A stretch of DNA of 64,000 nucleotides from JAFKFH01 sp017307375 (GCA_965229335.1 OZ245874.1:3658001-3722000); one strand, 5' to 3'; counted from the first letter of the stretch, positions 41,857-50,879 are shown. Notes: generated from the letters alone by a model not told the origin. Program-made: numbers and translations.

Positions 41857-43070
41857 CGGCCAAGGATCTCCGCCGCCGTCTGAGACGGGCGGAGCGGCTC
41901 AACCGGCTCGGCGCCTTCGCGCTGGTCGGGCCGCTCCTCCTGTTCCTGCTGATCGTCTTCGTGATGCCGATCGCCGACATGATGCGGCGGTCGGTCCACG
42001 ACCCCGAACTCGGCCGCGTCTGGCCCCAGGTCGTCGTTGCGATCGGCGGCTGGACCGATCGCAGCCGTCCGCCGCCCGAGCCCGTGTTCAAGGCGCTGGC
42101 CGCCGACATGCGGGCCAGCCGCGAAGCCGGCAACCTTGCCGTCGCCGCCCGGCGCCTCAACTACGACATCGAGAACGGCCGCGGCCTGGTGCAGAACACC
42201 GCCCGTCGCCTGCCGGCCGAGGCGACGTCCTGGACAGAGACCTTCGTCGCCGCCGATCCGCGCTGGGGCGAGCCCGAGACCTGGGGGGCGATCGATCGCG
42301 CCGCCGGGCCGCTGACGTCGTTCTTCCTGCTCGCGGCACTCGACCTGCAGCGCCATGCCGACGGCGCGATCACGCCGGCGCCGCCGCAGAAATCGGTCTA
42401 TCTCGACCTGTTGCAGCGCACCTTCGGTATCGGGCTGGGCGTCACCGTCCTGTGCCTGCTGCTCGGCTTTCCCGTCGCCTATCTGATCGCCGCCCTGCCG
42501 CCGGCGCGCGCCAATCTGCTGCTGATCCTCGTGCTGCTGCCGTTCTGGACGTCGCTGCTGGTGCGGACGACCGCCTGGGTCGTGGTGCTGCAGGAACGTG
42601 GGCTGGTCAACGAACTGATGCTGTGGCTCGGCCTGATCGACCGGCCGGTGCGGCTGATCTACAACCGCATCGGCGTCGTCATCGCCATGACCCATGTGCT
42701 GCTGCCGTTCATGATCCTGCCGCTCTATTCGGTGATGAAGGCGATCCGGCCCGATTTCATGCGTGCCGCGGCCTCGCTCGGCGCCCCGCCGGCCACCGCT
42801 TTCATGCGGGTCTATCTGCCCCAGACCCTGCCGGGGATCGCGGCCGGCACCCTGCTCGTCTTCATCATGGCGATCGGCTACTACATCACCCCGGCGCTGG
42901 TCGGCGGCGCCGGCGACCAGATGATCAGCTATTTCATCGCCTTCTACACCTCCGACACCGTCAACTGGGGCATGGCCTCGGCGCTGGGGGCCGTGCTGCT
43001 CGTTGCCACGCTGATCCTCTATGCCGTCTATGTCCGGCTGATCGGCGTCGACCGGATGAGGCTCGGATGA
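41841..43070 (+). CDS. polyamine-type ABC transporter permease (PotB-like), with insertion
   Basis: 409 residues, about 110 longer than most PotB permeases. After the first helix (FALVGPLLLFLLIVFVMPIA) a region of about 100 residues rich in charged and Pro residues (DRSRPPPEPVFKALAADMRA, then ATSWTETFVAADPRWGEPET) precedes the second helix, so it should face the periplasm. The rest is normal: EAA loop MRAAASLGAPPATAFMRV and AIGYYITPALVGGAGDQMIS. GTG start at 41841 overlaps the binding-protein gene by 16 bp; no better start is seen. Confidence 0.88.
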   Translation: MGGEVTAKDLRRRLRRAERLNRLGAFALVGPLLLFLLIVFVMPIADMMRRSVHDPELGRVWPQVVVAIGGWTDRSRPPPEPVFKALAADMRASREAGNLAVAARRLNYDIENGRGLVQNTARRLPAEATSWTETFVAADPRWGEPETWGAIDRAAGPLTSFFLLAALDLQRHADGAITPAPPQKSVYLDLLQRTFGIGLGVTVLCLLLGFPVAYLIAALPPARANLLLILVLLPFWTSLLVRTTAWVVVLQERGLVNELMLWLGLIDRPVRLIYNRIGVVIAMTHVLLPFMILPLYSVMKAIRPDFMRAAASLGAPPATAFMRVYLPQTLPGIAAGTLLVFIMAIGYYITPALVGGAGDQMISYFIAFYTSDTVNWGMASALGAVLLVATLILYAVYVRLIGVDRMRLG

Positions 43071-43897
43071 GCGGTGGCGCCCCACGCACCCCGGTCCAGC
43101 GGTTCTGGACCGGCGTGCTCTACGTCACCTCGGCCGCCGTGCTGTTCTTCCTGCTGGCGCCGATCCTGGCGATCGTGCCGCTATCGGTGAACGAAAGCCG
43201 TTTCCTGACCTATCCGATGACCGGCTTGTCCGGGCGCTGGTATGCCGATCTCGGCCTCGATCCGCGCTGGGGCAAGGCGCTGGTCAATTCGCTGATCATC
43301 GGGGTGGCCTCGACCGCGCTGTCGATGGTGCTGGGCACGCTGGCCGCCATCGGCCTCAACCGCGCGCGCTTTCCCGGCCATGGCGTGGTGACCGCGATCG
43401 TCCTGTCGCCGATGATCGTGCCGGTCGTCATCTCGTCGGTCGGCTTCTACCTGTTCTATGCGCCGCTCGGCCTGACCGGGACCTATCTCGGCCTGATCCT
43501 CGGCCATACCGCGCTCGCGGTCCCGTTCGTCGTCGTCACCGTCTCGGCCACGCTCGCCGGGTTCGATCACGGGCTGATGCGGGCGGCCGCCAATCTCGGC
43601 GCCTCGCCGGTGACCGCGTTCCGCCGCGTCATGATGCCCCTGATCGCGCCGGGCCTGGCGGCCGGTGCGCTGTTTGCCTTCGCCACCTCGCTCGACGAGG
43701 TGGTCATGGTGCTGATGGTGGCGGGGCCGGATCAGCGCACCCTGCCGCGCGAGATGTTCTCCGGCATCCGCGAAAACATCTCGCCGACGATCACCGCGAT
43801 CGCGACGATCCTGATCGTGCTGGCGGTCGCCTTGCTCGCCACGCTCGAAGCGCTGCGCCGCCGCGGCGAAAGGCTGAAGGCCGGCGACGCAGCCTGA
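43067..43897 (+). CDS. polyamine-type ABC transporter permease (PotC-like)
   Basis: 276-residue permease with six predicted helices. EAA loop LMRAAANLGASPVTAFRRVM and the PotC-type segment FATSLDEVVMVLMVAGPDQR are present. The ATG overlaps the stop of the PotB-like gene (ATGA). Last gene of the second polyamine-type importer; its stop is 4 bp from the convergent serine hydrolase stop. Confidence 0.92.
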   Translation: MSGGAPRTPVQRFWTGVLYVTSAAVLFFLLAPILAIVPLSVNESRFLTYPMTGLSGRWYADLGLDPRWGKALVNSLIIGVASTALSMVLGTLAAIGLNRARFPGHGVVTAIVLSPMIVPVVISSVGFYLFYAPLGLTGTYLGLILGHTALAVPFVVVTVSATLAGFDHGLMRAAANLGASPVTAFRRVMMPLIAPGLAAGALFAFATSLDEVVMVLMVAGPDQRTLPREMFSGIRENISPTITAIATILIVLAVALLATLEALRRRGERLKAGDAA

Positions 43898-43901
43898 CCA
43901 C

Positions 43902-45104
43902 CTATCGCGGTCCGTAGACGGCGTCGCGGATTTCGATCGTATAGGCGCCCGACATCCCCTCGAAAGCCGTATTGGTCAAGGCGACGACCGTCAGCCGGCT
44001 GGCCGGATCGACGAACCAGCTGTGGCCATAGGCACCGCCCCACTGGATGGTGCCGGCTGCCTGCGGTGTCTTCGTCGGTGCGGGATCGTCCAGTACCGCC
44101 CAGCCGAAGCCGAAGCCCCAGCCGGGACCTTGCGTCTGCGCCTGTGCCCCGACCTGGTCCGCCATCATCATCTCGACCGTCTCGGGCTTCAGGATCGGTC
44201 CGCCGCCGGTCCGGATGGCTTCCAGAAAACGCAGGACGTCGCCGGCGGTGCCGACCATGCCGGCGCCACCCGAGGGGTATGCGGTCGGGTCGAGCGCCCG
44301 GCCCGGGGCAAACCGCACCGCATTGCCGGCAAACGGTACCAGTTCGTTGTCGGTCATGCGGGAGGGTGCCGGACGGCCGTCGGCATAGGCGGCGCCGAGA
44401 CGGGCGGGATCGGTCACCGCGAAGCCGGTATCCTTCAGCCCGAGCGGCGCGGTAACCCGTTCGGCCACGGCCTGGGCGAGCGTCTGCCCAGTGACTTTCT
44501 CGATCACCGCACCGAGCACGTCGATCGACAGCGAATAGCGCCAATTGCTGCCGGGCGGGAAGGCGAGGGTGGTGCGCGACAGACGGCGCAGGTTGGCGTC
44601 GAGCGTCAGGCCGGGGACGATGTCGAGCCCGTCGGATACGGCGAGCATCTTGTAGCGGCTGTCTTCCGGCTCGAAGAAGCCATAGGACAGGCCGGCGGCA
44701 TGGCTCAGCAGGTGCCCGATGGTGATGGCAGGCGCCCGGCCATCGGCAAGCTGTGGCCGGAAGTCCGGCAGGAAGCCGGTCACCGGCTCGTCGAGCCTGA
44801 GCCGTCCTTCCTCGACCAGCGTCATCACCGCGGCCGAAACCAGCGGCTTGGAGACGGATGCCAGGCGGAAGATCGTGTCTTCGCGCATCGGCACGCCGGC
44901 TTCACGGTCGGAAAGGCCGGCGGCCCGGCGATAGACCAGCGCGCCATCGCGCGCGACCAGCACGACGGTGCCGACGATGCGCCGTTCCGCCACCGCCTTG
45001 TCGATCGCGGCATCGAGCCGCTGGGCGAGATCACCTGCGGCGGCGGGCAGGGCGAGCAGGATCGCGCCGGCCGCCAGGGCCGGAAGTAGGGATCGCATCG
45101 GCAT
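43902..45104 (-). CDS. serine hydrolase, beta-lactamase class C / EstB family
   Basis: 400-residue exported hydrolase. Signal peptide residues 1-23 (ILLALPAAA-G). The SxxK motif is ASVSKPL (about residue 84), the Tyr motif is RYSLSIDVLG, and the third motif is GAYGHSW, a pattern of esterases and D-aminopeptidases rather than true AmpC (which has KTG). GAGMVGTAGDVLRFLEAI is also typical of EstB-like enzymes. Divergent from a TetR gene with a palindrome between them, so induced expression is likely. Confidence 0.9.
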   Translation of the reverse strand: MPMRSLLPALAAGAILLALPAAAGDLAQRLDAAIDKAVAERRIVGTVVLVARDGALVYRRAAGLSDREAGVPMREDTIFRLASVSKPLVSAAVMTLVEEGRLRLDEPVTGFLPDFRPQLADGRAPAITIGHLLSHAAGLSYGFFEPEDSRYKMLAVSDGLDIVPGLTLDANLRRLSRTTLAFPPGSNWRYSLSIDVLGAVIEKVTGQTLAQAVAERVTAPLGLKDTGFAVTDPARLGAAYADGRPAPSRMTDNELVPFAGNAVRFAPGRALDPTAYPSGGAGMVGTAGDVLRFLEAIRTGGGPILKPETVEMMMADQVGAQAQTQGPGWGFGFGWAVLDDPAPTKTPQAAGTIQWGGAYGHSWFVDPASRLTVVALTNTAFEGMSGAYTIEIRDAVYGPR

Positions 45105-45123
45105 CGGATCTCCGCTATATTTA

Positions 45124-45139
45124 AGGAATGATCGTTCCT
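45124..45139. promoter_or_regulatory. candidate TetR operator
   Basis: AGGAATGATCGTTCCT is a near-perfect 16-bp palindrome (one mismatched pair) in the 74-bp divergent spacer. A related GCGATCGT follows at about 45152. The position fits autoregulation and control of the serine hydrolase. Confidence 0.5.
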
Positions 45140-45178
45140 GAATATCAGCGAGCGATCGTTAATTCAAGAGTGATCATT

Positions 45179-45865
45179 ATGATAAATAAACCCTCATCGC
45201 CGCGCCCGCGCGGCCGCCCCCGCGCCTTCGATCGGGACGCGGCCCTGGCCACGGCCGGCCGGACCTTCTGGCGGCTGGGTTACGAGGGTGCCTCGATCGC
45301 CGACCTGACCGAGGCGCTGGGTATCACGGCGCAGAGCCTTTATGCCGCGTTCAAGTCGAAGGCCGATCTCTATCGCGAGGCGCTCGACTGGTATCAGCGC
45401 GAAATCGGGGCCTATTCGGTCGCGGCGTTGCGCAAGCCCGACGTCTTCGAGGCGATCGCGGGGTCGCTGATGGGGGCGGCGGAGGAATTTGCCCGTGCCG
45501 GCAGGCCGAAAGGCTGCATGATCTCGACCGCGGTGCTGACCTGCGCCGAGGAAAATGCGCCGATCGCGGAAACGGTCGCCGGCATGCGTTCAGGGGCGCT
45601 GGCGGCCTATCGCGCGCGTCTCGACCAGGGCATCGCCGACGGCCAGTTGCGCCCCGACACCGACATCGGTGCGCTGGCACGGTATTTCGGCGCGATCATC
45701 CAGGGCATGTCGGTGCAGGCGCGCGACGGCGCGACGGCCGACGAACTCGCCGCCGTCGCCCGCATCGCGCTGACCGAACTGGAACGTCACCGGGCCGAGC
45801 CGGCCTCGCGGCGGAAGGTGCGGGGCGAGATCCCGGCCTCCCTGGCGAAGAGGCGCGAGAAATAG
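45179..45865 (+). CDS. TetR-family transcriptional regulator
   Basis: 228-residue regulator. The DNA-binding domain is complete (FDRDAALATAGRTFWRLGYE, GASIADLTEALGITAQSLYA, AFKSKADLYREALDWY) and a TetR_C-type ligand domain follows. ATG 45179 is chosen; the frame could extend to 45128 but crosses the operator. The last 26 codons (RHRAEPASRRKVRGEIPASL onward) lie antisense to the C terminus of the AraC gene and look like a read-through extension. Confidence 0.9.
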   Translation: MINKPSSPRPRGRPRAFDRDAALATAGRTFWRLGYEGASIADLTEALGITAQSLYAAFKSKADLYREALDWYQREIGAYSVAALRKPDVFEAIAGSLMGAAEEFARAGRPKGCMISTAVLTCAEENAPIAETVAGMRSGALAAYRARLDQGIADGQLRPDTDIGALARYFGAIIQGMSVQARDGATADELAAVARIALTELERHRAEPASRRKVRGEIPASLAKRREK

Positions 45866-46662
45866 GCGGGGTCGTCGAAGCCGAGATAATATGCCGTCTC
45901 GGCGATGGTCATGTCGGAATAGAGCAGCAGGCGTCTCGCCTCAAGCATCAGGCGGCTCTGTATCAGCCTGGCGGGGGCGGCGCCGGCGATGCGCTGGCAG
46001 GCGGCGCGCAGCCGCTTGGGGCTGACATGGCAGGCGCGGGCATAGTCGTCGACGCCGGCATGGCTGCGATAGCGTTCCTCGATCAGCGCGCGGAAGCGCG
46101 CGACCAGCAGGGCCTGCGGGCCGGGTGCGGCGACGCTGCGGCCCCGGTCGTCGCGGGTCAGGCGCAGTGCTTCGACCAGGATGCCGACCAGCAGTGCCTC
46201 GATCGCCGCCGACCGGCCCGGTGCCATCCAGGCCAGTTCGCGTGACAGCCGGTCCAGGCTGAAACTCATGAACCTCTGGTCGGCGATCGGGATCATCGCC
46301 GGGGCCTCGAACACCGGCGCGAACTCGCGCTCGCGCCGCACCAGTTCGCGCAGATAGGCGTCCGACAGGGTCAGCACCGTTCCGACCGTCTCGGCCTCGA
46401 AGGCGAAGCCGTGCACGATGCCGGCCGGCATCAGCAACAGGCAGGGCGCCTCGATCGCCAGGTCCTCGGTCTCGGCACGCATGACGCCGCCACCCGAGGT
46501 GATGTGGAACAGGTGATTGAGATTGGCGTGGGCGTGCGCCCGGATAATCCAGTCCGACGGACGGCTGCGATCGTCCAAGGCTTCCATGTGCAGGAAACGG
46601 TCGTCGACCAGCCGCGGGGCTTCCCCATAGAGGAAAAAATTAGGAATTACAGTGGTTTGCAT
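45787..46662 (-). CDS. pobR: AraC-family activator, PobR-like
   Basis: 291-residue regulator. The N-terminal cupin (HAHANLNHLFHITSGGGVM, PAGIVHGFAFEAETVGTVLT) would bind 4-hydroxybenzoate, and the C-terminal double helix-turn-helix (VDDYARACHVSPKRLRAACQ, MTIAETAYYLGFDDPAYFSR) binds DNA. The opening IPNFFLYGEAPRLVDDRFLH is characteristic of PobR. Divergent from pobA. The start is ATG 46662; TTG 46674 is less likely. The 3' end overlaps the convergent TetR gene by 79 bp. Confidence 0.9.
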   Translation of the reverse strand: MQTTVIPNFFLYGEAPRLVDDRFLHMEALDDRSRPSDWIIRAHAHANLNHLFHITSGGGVMRAETEDLAIEAPCLLLMPAGIVHGFAFEAETVGTVLTLSDAYLRELVRREREFAPVFEAPAMIPIADQRFMSFSLDRLSRELAWMAPGRSAAIEALLVGILVEALRLTRDDRGRSVAAPGPQALLVARFRALIEERYRSHAGVDDYARACHVSPKRLRAACQRIAGAAPARLIQSRLMLEARRLLLYSDMTIAETAYYLGFDDPAYFSRLFAREAGISPRTFRREAGSAR

Positions 46663-46800
46663 GTCATCCGACAACAGATGGCTGATCGGCTGATTATTGA
46701 CGACAGGACAAAATATCCAACTTTATCGCTGCCCAGTCCATGGCCTTGCCGGCCGCCGGGCGGCAAAGTCGGGCTGAGAAACGGGAGGAAGGTTGAAGCC
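46663..46800. promoter_or_regulatory. pobR-pobA divergent promoter region
   Basis: The 138-bp spacer holds a tandem GGCTGATC/GGCTGATT repeat (46680-46695) and a TTGACG hexamer just after it, with TTTATC 19 bp beyond. The repeat is a plausible PobR site next to the pobA -35. Strong site GGGAGGAAGG precedes pobA. Confidence 0.4.
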
Positions 46801-47976
46801 ATGCGCAGCCAGATCGCGATCATCGGGGCCGGACCTGCCGGGATGTTCCTGGCACATATGCTGGCGCGTGCCGGCATCGATGCGGTGGTACTGGAGCGGC
46901 GGACCCGCGACTATGTCGAGGGGCGGGTCCGCGCCGGCGTGCTGGAGCAGATCACCGTCGATCTGCTCGACCGTCTCGGCCTCGGCGCGCGCATGCGGCG
47001 CGAAGGCCTCGTGCATGGCGGCACCAACATTGCGGTCGATGGCGAGATGTTCCATGTCGACATGCGCGCGCTGACCGGTGGCTCGACCATCATGGTCTAT
47101 GGCCAGCAGGAAGTGATGCGCGACCTGTTCGATGCCGCCGGCGAGCGCGGGTTGAACATCGTCTTCGACGCCGAGGACGTGATGCCGCACGACGTCGAGA
47201 CCGACAAGGCCTACGTCACCTGGACCAGGGACGGGGTCGGGCAGCGCCTCGACTGCGATTTCATCGTCGGCTGCGACGGCTTTCACGGCGTCGCCCGCGG
47301 CTGCATTCCGCCCGGCGTGCTGCGCGAATTCGAGCGGGTCTATCCGTTCGGCTGGCTCGGTATCCTGGCCGAAGTGCCGCCGGCCAATCACGAGCTCATC
47401 TATGCCAACCATGAGCGCGGTTTCGCCCTGGCCTCGATGCGCTCGCCGACCCGCAGCCGCTACTACGTGCAATGCGCACTGTCCGAAAAGATCGAGGACT
47501 GGTCGGACGACCGCTTCTGGGACGAGGTCTGCCTGCGCCTCGGGCCCGAAGCGGCGGCCGGTGTGGTGCGGGGGCCATCCTTCGAGAAGTCGATTGCGCC
47601 GTTGCGCAGCTTCGTGGCCGAACCGATGCGGCACGGCCGCTTGTTCCTGGCCGGCGACGCCGCCCACATCGTGCCGCCGACCGGTGCGAAGGGCATGAAT
47701 CTCGCCGTGTCCGACGTGATCATGCTGGCCGAGGCGCTGGGGCACCATTACCGCGACAAGGACCCGTCGGGCCTCGACGGCTATTCCGCCCGGGCGCTTG
47801 CCCGCGTCTGGAAGGCCGAGCGGTTTTCCTGGTGGTTTACCGGCCTGACTCACCGCTTTCCCGAGACCGGCGCGTTCGAACGCCGGATCCAGGTGGCCGA
47901 GTTGAACTACATCCGCCAGTCGGTCGCGGCGCAGACGACGCTGGCGGAAAACTATGTCGGCCTGCCGCTGACGTGA
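46801..47976 (+). CDS. pobA: 4-hydroxybenzoate 3-monooxygenase
   Basis: 391-residue flavoprotein hydroxylating 4-hydroxybenzoate to protocatechuate with NAD(P)H and O2. FAD motif IIGAGPAGMFLAHMLARAGI, the substrate-loop region GRVRAGVLEQITVDLLDRLG, DFIVGCDGFHGVAR, GDAAHIVPPTGAKGMNLAVS and the C-terminal TTLAENYVGLPL all match PobA closely. Ring-cleavage genes for protocatechuate are not in the window. ATG 46801 has an excellent ribosome site. Confidence 0.96.
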   Translation: MRSQIAIIGAGPAGMFLAHMLARAGIDAVVLERRTRDYVEGRVRAGVLEQITVDLLDRLGLGARMRREGLVHGGTNIAVDGEMFHVDMRALTGGSTIMVYGQQEVMRDLFDAAGERGLNIVFDAEDVMPHDVETDKAYVTWTRDGVGQRLDCDFIVGCDGFHGVARGCIPPGVLREFERVYPFGWLGILAEVPPANHELIYANHERGFALASMRSPTRSRYYVQCALSEKIEDWSDDRFWDEVCLRLGPEAAAGVVRGPSFEKSIAPLRSFVAEPMRHGRLFLAGDAAHIVPPTGAKGMNLAVSDVIMLAEALGHHYRDKDPSGLDGYSARALARVWKAERFSWWFTGLTHRFPETGAFERRIQVAELNYIRQSVAAQTTLAENYVGLPLT

Positions 47977-47988
47977 TAGACGGAGGCC

Positions 47989-48684
47989 ATGAGCCTCCTG
48001 TCGACCCTGTTCACCCGGGCGCGGCGCGAACTGGCGCTGATCGCCGCTGCCCTGCTGCTTCTCGCCTTCGGCCAGCTCGCGGCCGAGGTGCTGGAGGGCG
48101 AGACGCTCGACTTCGACAAAGCCGTGCTGCTGGCGCTGCGCGAGCCCGACAATCTGGCCGAGCCGATCGGCCCGGCCTGGTTCGACGAGGCGGCGCGCGA
48201 CATCACCGCACTGGGCAGTTTCGCCTGTCTCGGGTTGCTGCTTGCCGCCGCCACCGGCTATCTGCTGCTCCGCCGCAAGCGGGCGACCGCCACGCTGCTG
48301 CTGGTCTCGGTGATCGGCGGCACGGTCGTCTCCACCCTGCTGAAATATGCCTTCGACCGGCCGCGTCCCGACGTGGTGACCCCCGCGGCGCGCGTCTTCA
48401 CCGCGAGCTTTCCCAGCGGCCATGCCACGATGTCGGCGATCACCTTCCTGACCATCGCCGCGCTGCTGGCCCGCAGCAAGGCCGAGTTGCCGGTGAAAGC
48501 CTATGTCATGGCGCTCGGCGTGCTGCTGACCCTGCTGGTGGGGCTGAGCCGCATCTATCTCGGCGTCCACTACCCGACCGACGTGCTGGCCGGCTGGTGC
48601 CTCGGGGCGGCCTGGGCGGCGATGTGCTGGGGCATTGCCGCCAGGCTGCAGCAGCGCGGCGCGGTCGAGCCGCCGAGTGCCTAG
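47989..48684 (+). CDS. PAP2-family membrane phosphatase
   Basis: 231-residue integral-membrane phosphatase (lipid or undecaprenyl-pyrophosphate phosphatase type). The three PAP2 motifs are intact: KYAFDRPRP, FPSGHATMS and SRIYLGVHYPTDVLAG. About six helices are predicted (ELALIAAALLLLAFGQLAAE first). It follows pobA by 12 bp but shares no obvious role with it. Confidence 0.93.
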   Translation: MSLLSTLFTRARRELALIAAALLLLAFGQLAAEVLEGETLDFDKAVLLALREPDNLAEPIGPAWFDEAARDITALGSFACLGLLLAAATGYLLLRRKRATATLLLVSVIGGTVVSTLLKYAFDRPRPDVVTPAARVFTASFPSGHATMSAITFLTIAALLARSKAELPVKAYVMALGVLLTLLVGLSRIYLGVHYPTDVLAGWCLGAAWAAMCWGIAARLQQRGAVEPPSA

Positions 48685-49130
48685 CTCGCCCGCCGCGGCA
48701 CCACCAGCTTGGCTGTGAACTCCTGCACCACTTGGCCATCCTGGTTCATCGTCCGGCTGCGCAGCGTCACCATGCCGCGGTCCGGGCGCGATTTCGAGGG
48801 CACGATCTCGATCACCTCGCTCTCGACATGCAGGATGTCGCCCGGACGGGTCGGCGCCGGCCATTTGATCTCGCCGCCGGCGCCGATGATGCCGCCGGCA
48901 ATCGGTGCGCCGCCCGCCACCAGCAGCTTCATGGTGACTGCCGCGGTATGCCACCCCGAGGCGGCGAGACCGCCGAACAGCGTGCCCTTGGCGGCCTCGT
49001 CGTCGAGATGAAAGGGCTGCGGGTCGAATTGCCCGGCAAAGGCCTTGATCTGGGCTTCGTCGAGCTGGTGGCTGGGGCTTGCAAAACGCTGGCCGACGAC
49101 GAGGTCGTCGAGGTGGAGCAGGTCGCTCAT
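48681..49130 (-). CDS. MaoC-like dehydratase
   Basis: 149-residue hot-dog fold protein, probably an (R)-specific enoyl-CoA hydratase or related dehydratase. DLVVGQRFASPSHQLDEAQI, the catalytic region FAGQFDPQPFHLDDEAA with Asp and His, and GLAASGWHTAAVTMKLLV are typical. The start overlaps the stop of the SGNH hydrolase gene by 4 bp. Convergent with the PAP2 gene by 4 bp. Confidence 0.92.
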   Translation of the reverse strand: MSDLLHLDDLVVGQRFASPSHQLDEAQIKAFAGQFDPQPFHLDDEAAKGTLFGGLAASGWHTAAVTMKLLVAGGAPIAGGIIGAGGEIKWPAPTRPGDILHVESEVIEIVPSKSRPDRGMVTLRSRTMNQDGQVVQEFTAKLVVPRRAS

Positions 49131-49747
49131 CGCTGATTTCCTTGCAGAGGATTGAGGCCGATCCAGGACCGGAATGCCGGCCAGGCGAGGATTTCGCGGG
49201 CCAGCAGGGCATAGCCCTGGGCGTCCGGATGCGTGCCGTCACCGCGGCGAGCCCCCCGGGTCCAGGCTTCGTGCTGCCGCAGAAGGCCGAGCACGGGCAG
49301 GAACGGTACGTCGAGCCCCGCGCAGAGCGCACCCAGTTCCTTGTCGAGCTCGGCGATGCGGGCATCGGCTTCCCCATCGTCGAGGATAGGTGGTGGACCG
49401 ATCATCAGGGTCGGCGCCTGCCGCCGGGCCTTGTCGAGAATGGCTTCGGCATTGGCCACGGAGTCGGCCAGCCCCATTCGCCGCCGGCCGGTGCCGTCAT
49501 CGGCACAATCATTGGTGCCGAAGGCAAAGAGCAGCCGGTGGGGCAGGCCTGCGGGCAGCCGCGCCGCGGTTTCGGCCTCCCATCGGGCCCGGATGTCGCC
49601 GCTGGTGTTGCGGCGGATGCCGAGATCGTAGGCCGTCACGTCGAGGCCGGCTTTGAGCGCCGCGGCGGTCACCCGGCCGCGCCAGCCCAGCCCTTCGGCG
49701 TCGCCGACACCGTTGACGAAACTGTCGCCGATGAAACAGACGCGCAT
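49127..49747 (-). CDS. SGNH/GDSL hydrolase
   Basis: 206-residue cytosolic esterase of the SGNH fold. Block I CFIGDSFVNGVGD carries the catalytic Ser, block III FAFGTNDCAD the Asn, and block V RRGDGTHPDAQGY the Asp and His. No signal peptide. It sits between the epoxide hydrolase and MaoC genes in one minus-strand run, so an acyl or ester intermediate is a plausible substrate. Confidence 0.92.
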   Translation of the reverse strand: MRVCFIGDSFVNGVGDAEGLGWRGRVTAAALKAGLDVTAYDLGIRRNTSGDIRARWEAETAARLPAGLPHRLLFAFGTNDCADDGTGRRRMGLADSVANAEAILDKARRQAPTLMIGPPPILDDGEADARIAELDKELGALCAGLDVPFLPVLGLLRQHEAWTRGARRGDGTHPDAQGYALLAREILAWPAFRSWIGLNPLQGNQR

Positions 49748-49748
49748 G

Positions 49749-50879
49749 CTAAAGCGCCCCGGCCCAGCCGCGGAGATCGTCGACGAACAGGCCGGGTTCC
49801 TCCATCGCGGCGAAATGGCCGCCGCGCGGCTGATCGGTCCAGCGCACGATATCGTAGCCGCGCTCGGCCCAGCGGCGCGGCGGTGCCGGCGAGCGCGGAT
49901 CGGGGAAGGCGGCGAAGGCGGTCGGTACGGTGATGCGGGCCCCCTCGGGCATCTGGCGTACGCCTTCGGCGATCGCGGCGGCGTAGTACCAGGTCGCCGA
50001 AACGAAGGCATCGTTCATCACGTAGATCATCACGTTGGTCAGCAACTGGTCGCGGGAAAAGACCTGGGCGAACGGTTTCGCGCGCCGGTCCGACCAGTCG
50101 TGGAAGCGCTCGATGATCCAGGCTGCCTGGGCGACAGGGTTGTCGGCCATGGCATAGGCGAGAGAACGCGGCTTGGTGCCTTGCAACTGGGCATAGGCGC
50201 CAAGCTCGAACTGGACCTTGTCCCGAGCTGTCGCCCAGGCCTTCTCCTCGGCGGTTTCCGGCGTCGCCCGCGGATGTACCAGCATGAAATTGAGATGGAT
50301 CGAACGAACGGATTCCGCGTGCTCCAGCGCAAGCCAACTGCAGACCGCCGAGCCCCAGTCGCCGCCCTGGGCGAGATATCGGCGATAGCCCAGCCGTTGC
50401 ATCAGCGTATCGAACAGCCGCGCCGTCGTGCGCGCGCCGACCGGGTGGGCCGGCTTGCCCGAGAAGCCGAAGCCGGGCAGCGACGGAATGACGAGGTCGA
50501 ACGCGTCTTCCGCCCGGCCGCCATGGCGGCTGGGAAAGGCCAGCGGCCCGATAACCTGCCAGAATTCGAAGGTCGATCCCGGCCAGCCATGCGCCAGCAA
50601 CAGCGGGCGGCGGCCCTGCGCCTCGCCGACCACATGCACGGCGTGGATCGTGGTGCCCTCGATCTCGGTGACGATCTGCGGAAAGCGATTGAGATCGGCC
50701 GCAGCGGCCTGCGCGTCGAAGCCGTCGGTCCAATAGGCGCAGAGATCCCCGAGAAAACCGGGATCGCAGCCATGCGTCCAGTCCAGCGCGACCAGGGGCG
50801 GCGGGAAAGGATAGGCACGGACGCGGGTGCGCAGGGTCCTCAGCGCTGCATCGTCCCAGGCGACGGTGAATGGCTGCAT
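49749..50879 (-). CDS. epoxide hydrolase (EHN-type)
   Basis: 376-residue alpha/beta hydrolase with the N-terminal EHN domain. The oxyanion motif is LLAHGWPGSTFEFW, the nucleophile Asp lies in AQGGDWGSAV, and the catalytic His in RGGHFAAMEEP. Converts epoxides to diols in this family. I start at ATG 50879 with GGGAGGA upstream instead of TTG 50900. Divergent from the HxlR gene, with a perfect inverted repeat in between, so it may be regulated by HxlR. Confidence 0.93.
   Translation of the reverse strand: MQPFTVAWDDAALRTLRTRVRAYPFPPPLVALDWTHGCDPGFLGDLCAYWTDGFDAQAAAADLNRFPQIVTEIEGTTIHAVHVVGEAQGRRPLLLAHGWPGSTFEFWQVIGPLAFPSRHGGRAEDAFDLVIPSLPGFGFSGKPAHPVGARTTARLFDTLMQRLGYRRYLAQGGDWGSAVCSWLALEHAESVRSIHLNFMLVHPRATPETAEEKAWATARDKVQFELGAYAQLQGTKPRSLAYAMADNPVAQAAWIIERFHDWSDRRAKPFAQVFSRDQLLTNVMIYVMNDAFVSATWYYAAAIAEGVRQMPEGARITVPTAFAAFPDPRSPAPPRRWAERGYDIVRWTDQPRGGHFAAMEEPGLFVDDLRGWAGAL

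Noticed and set aside
46723..49377. 884-codon minus-strand open frame
   Set aside because: Very long but antisense to pobA and PAP2 and overlapping maoC in another frame; high-GC shadow.
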